A stretch of 47,780 nt of DNA, taken from assembly GCA_027592745.1 (NCBI GenBank), contig JAQCLG010000010.1, positions 1 through 47,780 of the forward strand, in the 5' to 3' direction. Below the pieces are notes generated by a model that searched no databases, was not told where the DNA came from, and saw only the letters and a list, made by a program, of their open reading frames with translations. Origin of the DNA: Pseudomonadota bacterium. Lineage in GTDB: Bacteria; Pseudomonadota; Alphaproteobacteria; SP197. Position 1 is the stretch's first letter. The number at the start of each line of letters is the position of its first letter. Of this stretch, positions 42,812 through 47,780 are shown piece after piece. Position numbers and translations under genes: made by a program.

Positions 42812-43735
42812 TCAGGCCAGGACCGCGCCGGGTTCCAGGCGCAGGCCGCGCAGGAAGGCGGCGCCGTCCGTCGCGGGTTTGCCCGCGCGCTGGACCTCGA
42901 CCAGGCGCAGGGCGCCCTCGCCACAGGCCACCGTCATCCCCCGGTCGAGCAGCGTGCCCGGCGCACCGCTGCCCGCGACCGGCTCGGCCGCCAGCACCTT
43001 CACCGTCGTCCCACCCAGATCGAAGAAGGCGCCGGGCCAGGGTGAAAGCGCGCGCACGACACGGTCGAGTGCATCGGCCGGACGAGCCCAGTCGAGCCGG
43101 CCGTGGTCCTTGGCGAACTTGGAGGCGTAGGTCGCGCCCGTCTCACCCTGGGGACGCGGCTGTGCCCTTCCCTCGTCGACGGCATCGAGGACCTCCAGCA
43201 GCATGGCGGCACCCAGCACCGCGAGATCGGCCTCCAGGCTTGCGGTGGTCGCGCGCGGCGGCATCGGCACGCGCCGCTGGGCCAGGATCGGCCCGGTATC
43301 GAGGCCAGCGTCCATGGCGATGATCGTCATGCCGGTTTCGCCGTCGCCCGCCAGGATGGCGTGGGCAGCCGGTGCGGCGCCGCGCCAGCGCGGCAGCAGC
43401 GAGGGGTGCAGGTTGATGCAGCCCAGGCGCGGCGCGGCCAGGACCGGCGGCGGCAGCAGCAGGCCATAGGCCGCGACCACGGCGGCATCGAGGCGCAGCG
43501 CGGCGAAGGTCTCCTGTTCGGCCACACCCTTCAGGCTGGCCGGCGTGGCGACGGGAAGACCCAGTTCGGCGGCGCGCGCATGGACCGGGGTCGGCCGCTC
43601 CTTGCGTCCGCGCCCTGCAGGGCGGGGCGGCTGGCTGTAGACGGCGGCGATCTCGTGGCCGGAGGCCGCAAGCGCATCGAGCGCGGGAACGGCAAAGGCG
43701 GCCGCCCCCATGAAGGCAAGGCGGAGCCGGGCCAC
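42812..43735 (-). CDS. fmt: Methionyl-tRNA formyltransferase
   Basis: This 307-residue enzyme formylates initiator Met-tRNA with 10-formyltetrahydrofolate. It shows [48 protein letters not shown] (catalytic Asn/His and SLLP loop), and [17 protein letters not shown] with the catalytic Asp. A C-terminal OB-type domain begins near residue 205. It is between def and truA, the usual initiation-processing operon. Confidence 0.96.
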   Translation of the reverse strand: MARLRLAFMGAAAFAVPALDALAASGHEIAAVYSQPPRPAGRGRKERPTPVHARAAELGLPVATPASLKGVAEQETFAALRLDAAVVAAYGLLLPPPVLAAPRLGCINLHPSLLPRWRGAAPAAHAILAGDGETGMTIIAMDAGLDTGPILAQRRVPMPPRATTASLEADLAVLGAAMLLEVLDAVDEGRAQPRPQGETGATYASKFAKDHGRLDWARPADALDRVVRALSPWPGAFFDLGGTTVKVLAAEPVAGSGAPGTLLDRGMTVACGEGALRLVEVQRAGKPATDGAAFLRGLRLEPGAVLA

Positions 43736-43743
43736 CTGCGGCC

Positions 43744-44268
43744 TCAGGCGCTTTCGCCGAGCTTCGACTTCTTCAGCTTGGCGAGCTTGCGCAGGATGAT
43801 GCTGCGGCGGACCGAGGAGAGATGGTCGACGAAGAGGATGCCGTCGAGATGGTCGAGTTCATGCTGCAGGCAGCGCGAGAGGATGCCATCGGTTTCCAGT
43901 TCCTGGCTCTTGCCGTGCTCGTCGAGATAACGCATGCGGATGGCCTCGGGCCGCTCGACCTCGGCATAGTGGTCGGGCAGCGACAGGCAGCCCTCCTCCC
44001 AGCCGACGATGGTGTCGGATTCCCAGACGATCTCCGGGTTGACGAAGCGCATCGGCCGGGGCGCCTCGCCCTCGCGCGCGACATCGACGACGACGACACG
44101 CTTGGGCACGCCGACCTGGATCGCCGAGAGGCCGATGCCGGGTTCGCCGTACATCGTCGCCAGCATGTCCTCCATGAGGGCATGAATGCTCTCGTCGATT
44201 CTCTCCACGGGGGTCGAGACGACCTTGAGGCGCGGGTCCGGGGCCCAGATGATCGGCAGGATGGCCAT
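43744..44268 (-). CDS. def: Peptide deformylase
   Basis: This 174-residue metalloenzyme removes the formyl group from nascent proteins. The three motifs are GIGLSAIQVG (residues about 45-54; Ser replaces the more usual Ala), EGCLSLP (Cys metal ligand) and CLQHELDHLDG (two His ligands and catalytic Glu). ATG 44268 is chosen because AILPIIWAPDPRLK is the family start; no strong ribosome binding site precedes it. The operon def-fmt-truA runs leftward from here and is divergent from rmuC. Confidence 0.95.
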   Translation of the reverse strand: MAILPIIWAPDPRLKVVSTPVERIDESIHALMEDMLATMYGEPGIGLSAIQVGVPKRVVVVDVAREGEAPRPMRFVNPEIVWESDTIVGWEEGCLSLPDHYAEVERPEAIRMRYLDEHGKSQELETDGILSRCLQHELDHLDGILFVDHLSSVRRSIILRKLAKLKKSKLGESA

Positions 44269-44390
44269 GAAGTTCTGATTCTGTTCTTCGCGTGAGGGGG
44301 GCGCCGCCCTTATACTGGCGAACGGTGTTCTAGGTAAGGGCACCGGCGCGTCCTTGCAACCCGTCGGGACATCCAGGAAAGGGACAATTC

Positions 44391-45878
44391 ATGGAGATTC
44401 TGGCCATCGGCGCCCTGGTTTTCGCCGTTCTCGTCGCCGCAGCCTGCGTCTTCCTGGTGCAACGCGCCGCCAGGGCGCCCCAGGACGACGGCACCCTGGC
44501 GCGCCTGCGCGAGGAACTGGCGCTGGCCCAGCGCGAACGCGGCGAGGCCTCCGAGGCCCGCGCACGCGCCGAGACCCGCATGGAATCGAGCGAGCAGCAG
44601 CTGGCCCAGGCCATCGCCGAACGCAATGGCGCCCTGGCCCAGCGCGAGGCCGCCCTGGCGCGCGTCAACGAATCCCAGGAGCAGGCCGCGCTGATGCGCC
44701 AGCGCATCGAGGACATGGCAAAACGCATGGCCGACTGGGAGCAGGCCAAGAAGGAGAGCATCGAGGCGGCCAAGGCCGGCGCCCTGGCATCGGCCCGCGA
44801 GCTTTCGGCCCAGCTCCTGGAAGGCCACAAGCGCGAAAGCGAGGCGGCCCGGAAGGAGAACGAGGAACGCGTCCAGAAGGTCACCGGCGAGCTGCACCAG
44901 ACCTTCCAGAACGTCGTCCAGAGCGTGCACAGCCTGTCGCGCAACGTCGAGGCCAACCGCGGCACGATGGAAACCGTGATGCGCTCGCTGACCAATCCCG
45001 GGGGTGCCGGCCAGTTCGCCGAGATCGGGCTGGAGAACACGCTGAAGGCCTTCGGCCTGCAGGTCGGCCGCGACTTTCTCATGCAGCATTCCACGACCGG
45101 CGAGGACGGCGCGCGCCTGCGCCCCGACGCCGTGGTCTTCCTGCCCGGCGATGCCGCCCTGGTGATCGACAGCAAGGCCTCGAAGTTCTTCATGGACCTT
45201 GCCGCCGCCGAAGGCAGCGATGCCGAGGACGAAGCCTACCGTGGCGTTGCCCGCACCATGCAGGGCCACCTCAAGGCCCTGGCCGACAAGGATTATGCCA
45301 CCGCGATCCGCGACATGTACGTGGCGGCAGGCCGCGGCGGCGAGTTCCGCCAGGTCATCACCGCCATGTACCTGCCCAGCGAAGCCGCCGTGGAACGGCT
45401 CGACCGCGCCGATGCCGAGTTCCGCAAGCGCGCCACGCACCACCAGATCATCCCGATCGGCCCCTCGGGTCTTGCCGGGCTGATCGGGCTGGCCAGCGTG
45501 CGCATCGACATGGGACGCCAGGCCGAGAACCAGGAGCAGATCGTCGAGGCCACGCGCCTGCTGCTCGACAGCGTGATCGTCGCCCTGGGGCATGCCGAAA
45601 AGGTCGGCTCGGGCCTGGAGAGCGCCGCCCGGCACTTCGCCAACTTCACCAAATCGGTCAATTCCCGCCTGCTGCCCCGTTCCCGTTCGCTGGTCGGGCT
45701 GGGCGTGCGGCCCCAGAAACACCGCGGCCAGATCAAGAACCTGGCCGCCTTCGAGATCACCAAGTTCGACAACCAGACCTTCCTCGAAGGCGAGGCGGCC
45801 GAGGACGACAATACCGAGGCACCCGACGAGAACGGCTTACACCGGCCCCGACTTGTGAAACACTCCAGCGAGGATTGA
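44391..45878 (+). CDS. rmuC: DNA recombination protein RmuC
   Basis: This 495-residue protein has an N-terminal membrane anchor (LAIGALVFAVLVAAACVFLV), a long coiled coil (about 35-160, rich in Arg/Glu/Ala/Gln), and the RmuC domain from about 185 to 440. In the domain, GGAGQFAEIGLENTLKAFGL and VIDSKASKFFMDLAAAE fit its nuclease-like fold. RmuC limits recombination between inverted repeats. The divergent def operon starts 122 bases away. Confidence 0.92.
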   Translation: MEILAIGALVFAVLVAAACVFLVQRAARAPQDDGTLARLREELALAQRERGEASEARARAETRMESSEQQLAQAIAERNGALAQREAALARVNESQEQAALMRQRIEDMAKRMADWEQAKKESIEAAKAGALASARELSAQLLEGHKRESEAARKENEERVQKVTGELHQTFQNVVQSVHSLSRNVEANRGTMETVMRSLTNPGGAGQFAEIGLENTLKAFGLQVGRDFLMQHSTTGEDGARLRPDAVVFLPGDAALVIDSKASKFFMDLAAAEGSDAEDEAYRGVARTMQGHLKALADKDYATAIRDMYVAAGRGGEFRQVITAMYLPSEAAVERLDRADAEFRKRATHHQIIPIGPSGLAGLIGLASVRIDMGRQAENQEQIVEATRLLLDSVIVALGHAEKVGSGLESAARHFANFTKSVNSRLLPRSRSLVGLGVRPQKHRGQIKNLAAFEITKFDNQTFLEGEAAEDDNTEAPDENGLHRPRLVKHSSED

Positions 45879-45897
45879 CGGGGACGGGGGGCAAGGC

Positions 45898-46815
45898 ATG
45901 GGCGGCGAGGCAATCTTCGTCATCGTGCTGGCGGTACTGGCGCTGATCGTCGTCTACATGGCGGTGATCACGGTGCCGCAGGGTTACGAATACACACTGG
46001 TCCGCTTCGGGCGCTACACGCGCACCATGGCGCCGGGCCTGACCGTGATCGTGCCCCTGATCGACCGGGTCGGTCGCCGCATCAACATGATGGAAAACGT
46101 GCTCGACGTGCCCGAGCAGGAGATCATCACCCGCGACAACGCCATGGTGACGGTCGACGGCGTGCTGTTCTTCCAGGTCCTGCAGGCGGCCAAGGCGGCC
46201 TATGAGGTCAACAACCTGCAGGGTGCCATCCTGAACCTGGCCATGACCAACATCCGCACGGTCATGGGTTCGATGGATCTCGACGAGCTGCTCTCCCACC
46301 GCGACCGCATCAACGCCCAGCTCCTCCATGTCGTCGACGAGGCGACCTCGGCCTGGGGCGTCAAGGTGACGCGCATCGAGATCCTGAAGATCCAGCCGCC
46401 GGCCGACCTCGTCATGTCGATGGCGCGCCAGATGAAGGCCGAACGCGAGAAACGCGCCCAGATCCTTGACTCCGAGGGTATCCGCCAGGCCGAGATCCTG
46501 CGCGCCGAGGGCGAGAAGCAGGCCGCGATCCTGGAGGCCGAGGGCAAGCGCGAGGCCGCCTTCCGCGACGCCGAGGCGCGCGAACGGCTCGCCGAAGCCG
46601 AGGCCTTCGCGACCAACGAGGTCAGCCGGGCGATCGCCGACGGCTCGATCAAGGCGATCAACTACTTCGTCGCCCAGCGCTACATCGCCGCACTCACCGC
46701 CTATGCCTCGGCACCCGGCGAGAAGGTTCTTTTCATGCCGCTGGAGGCGACCAAGGTGATCGAGACCGTCAACGGCATCCAGGACCTGGCGCGCGGCGCC
46801 CGCGGGGAGGGCTAG
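45898..46815 (+). CDS. SPFH/Band 7 (stomatin-like, QmcA-type) membrane protein, first of tandem pair
   Basis: This 305-residue protein has an N-terminal membrane helix (AIFVIVLAVLALIVVYMAVI), then an SPFH domain (about 25-180) with VPQGYEYTLVRFGRYTRTM and DNAMVTVDGVLFFQV. A charged helical region follows (about 185-250, EREKRAQILDSEGIRQAEIL) that packs in oligomeric rings or cages. Such proteins organise membrane microdomains and chaperone membrane proteases. It starts 19 bases after rmuC and four bases before its paralog. No NfeD-type partner gene is in view; one may lie beyond the window end. Confidence 0.9.
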   Translation: MGGEAIFVIVLAVLALIVVYMAVITVPQGYEYTLVRFGRYTRTMAPGLTVIVPLIDRVGRRINMMENVLDVPEQEIITRDNAMVTVDGVLFFQVLQAAKAAYEVNNLQGAILNLAMTNIRTVMGSMDLDELLSHRDRINAQLLHVVDEATSAWGVKVTRIEILKIQPPADLVMSMARQMKAEREKRAQILDSEGIRQAEILRAEGEKQAAILEAEGKREAAFRDAEARERLAEAEAFATNEVSRAIADGSIKAINYFVAQRYIAALTAYASAPGEKVLFMPLEATKVIETVNGIQDLARGARGEG

Positions 46816-46819
46816 GGCC

Positions 46820-47780
46820 ATGCCCGGGATCGGCTATGTCGTCGGCGCGCTCGTTTTCTTCGCCTTCATCCTCGTCATCAAGGCGATCAAGACGGTGCCC
46901 CAGGGCAACGAATACACGGTCGAGCGCTTCGGCCGCTTCACGCGCTCGCTGGGGCCGGGCCTGCACATTATCACGCCCTTCATCGACCGCATAGGTGCGC
47001 GCATCAACATGATGGAGACCGTGCTGGGGGTGCCGCGCCAGGACGTCATCACCAAGGACAACGCCATGGTCTCGGTCGACGGCGTCGTCTTCTTCCAGGT
47101 CCTGGAGGCGCCCAGCGCGGCCTACGAGGTGACCGACCTGCACGGCGCCATCCAGTACCTGACCATGACCAACATCCGCACCGTCATGGGTTCGATGGAC
47201 CTCGACGAGCTGCTCTCCCAGCGCGACCGCATCAACGGCGCCATCCTGGCCGTGGTCGACGAGGCGACCTCGGCCTGGGGCATCAAGGTCACCCGCGTCG
47301 AGATCAAGGACATCGAGCCGCCGCGCGACCTCGTCGATTCCATGGCGCGCCAGATGAAGGCCGAACGCGACAAGCGCGCCACGATCCTGGATGCCGAGGG
47401 CGACAAGCAGTCCGACATCCTGAAAGCCGAGGGCAACAAGCAGTCGGCGATCCTGGCCGCCGAGGGCCGCCGCGAGGCCGCCTACCGCGAGGCCGAGGCG
47501 CGCGAACGCCAGGCCCAGGCCGAGGCCAAGGCGACGCGCGACGTCTCGGTGGCGATCAGTGGCGGCGACATGCAGGCGATCAACTATTTCATCGCCCAGA
47601 AGTACATCGACGCCCTGCGGGCGCTGGCCGACGCGCCCAACCAGAAGATTCTGTTCATGCCGGTGGAGGCCGCCGGCACGATCGGCGCCCTGGGCGGCGT
47701 CGCCGAGATCGTGCGCGAGGCCTTCGGCGGCGGCGGCAACGCCGCACGTCCGGCGGCACCGCCGGCGGCTGCGCGCCCGG
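46820..47780 (+). CDS. SPFH/Band 7 membrane protein, second of tandem pair (3' end outside window)
   Basis: The frame stays open to the window edge (320 codons seen). A membrane helix (VVGALVFFAFILVIKAI) precedes an SPFH domain with VPQGNEYTVERFGRFTRSL, DNAMVSVDGVVFFQVLEAP and NIRTVMGSMDLDELLSQRD. A charged helical stretch with AEGDKQSDILKAEGNKQSA comes next, then AINYFIAQKYIDAL and an Ala/Pro/Gly-rich tail. It is clearly a duplicate of the preceding gene (many identical blocks, such as the NIRTVMGSMDLDELLS segment). GGAGG lies upstream of the ATG. The two probably form a hetero-oligomer, by analogy with HflK/HflC; this is inference. Confidence 0.9.
   Translation, partial: MPGIGYVVGALVFFAFILVIKAIKTVPQGNEYTVERFGRFTRSLGPGLHIITPFIDRIGARINMMETVLGVPRQDVITKDNAMVSVDGVVFFQVLEAPSAAYEVTDLHGAIQYLTMTNIRTVMGSMDLDELLSQRDRINGAILAVVDEATSAWGIKVTRVEIKDIEPPRDLVDSMARQMKAERDKRATILDAEGDKQSDILKAEGNKQSAILAAEGRREAAYREAEARERQAQAEAKATRDVSVAISGGDMQAINYFIAQKYIDALRALADAPNQKILFMPVEAAGTIGALGGVAEIVREAFGGGGNAARPAAPPAAARP

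Overview
This is a high-GC stretch from an alphaproteobacterium, most likely a Rhodospirillales-type organism. The placement is an inference from gene order: rpmH-rnpA-yidD-yidC-engB-argB is followed by a HAD phosphatase, dapD, dapE and a convergent truA-fmt-def block, an arrangement typical of Alphaproteobacteria. GTG starts are common, as is usual at this GC. Genes sit densely on both strands, with short overlapping operons. No rRNA, CRISPR array or intact transposase was seen.

Layout. 1-3.1 kb: a minus-strand glycine/aspartate repeat (RTX) protein with a tandem low-complexity linker, a small acidic protein and an intrinsic terminator, in the loosest part of the window. 3.1-9.6 kb: a DMT exporter; a purine-salvage pair (gpt, purine nucleoside phosphorylase); a minus-strand run of MFS exporter, quinone oxidoreductase and GNAT; and a PAS-histidine kinase interrupted by an in-frame amber codon. 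9.7-14.5 kb: a large dimethylglycine/sarcosine dehydrogenase-like enzyme, then a patchwork of small accessory genes (NTF2-like, two GFA-type zinc proteins, a Phd/ParE-like toxin-antitoxin pair). One GFA gene is broken by an amber codon and the toxin looks internally deleted. 14.8-21.5 kb: a CPA2 cation/proton antiporter with a tandem universal stress protein, then three Fe(II)/2-oxoglutarate oxygenases, a sulfotransferase-like fragment, an SNase-like lipoprotein bracketed by a duplicated piece of the last oxygenase, and tRNA-Arg(ACG).

21.7-33.5 kb: a lipoprotein, a DUF4864 protein, two tandem SDRs, an ion channel with a P1-family peptidase, gamma-glutamyltransferase, an RlmI-like RNA methyltransferase, a sensor kinase, and a three-gene operon (TVP38/TMEM64 membrane protein, cupredoxin-like protein, MerA-like flavoprotein). 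33.7-47.8 kb is conserved core: ribosomal protein L34, RNase P protein and membrane insertion (rpmH, rnpA, yidD, yidC), ribosome assembly (engB), arginine (argB) and lysine/peptidoglycan (dapD, dapE) synthesis, tRNA and N-terminal formyl handling (truA, fmt, def), rmuC, and two tandem SPFH membrane-scaffold genes, the second cut by the window end.

The core is ordinary. The accessory part between about 8 and 21.5 kb carries the unusual signals: two amber-interrupted genes, a deleted toxin, an apparent rearrangement junction at about 19.70 kb, and a gene bracketed by direct repeats next to a tRNA. I did not find a convincing new multi-gene system. The best candidates for follow-up are the oxygenase cluster and the TVP38/cupredoxin/flavoprotein operon.
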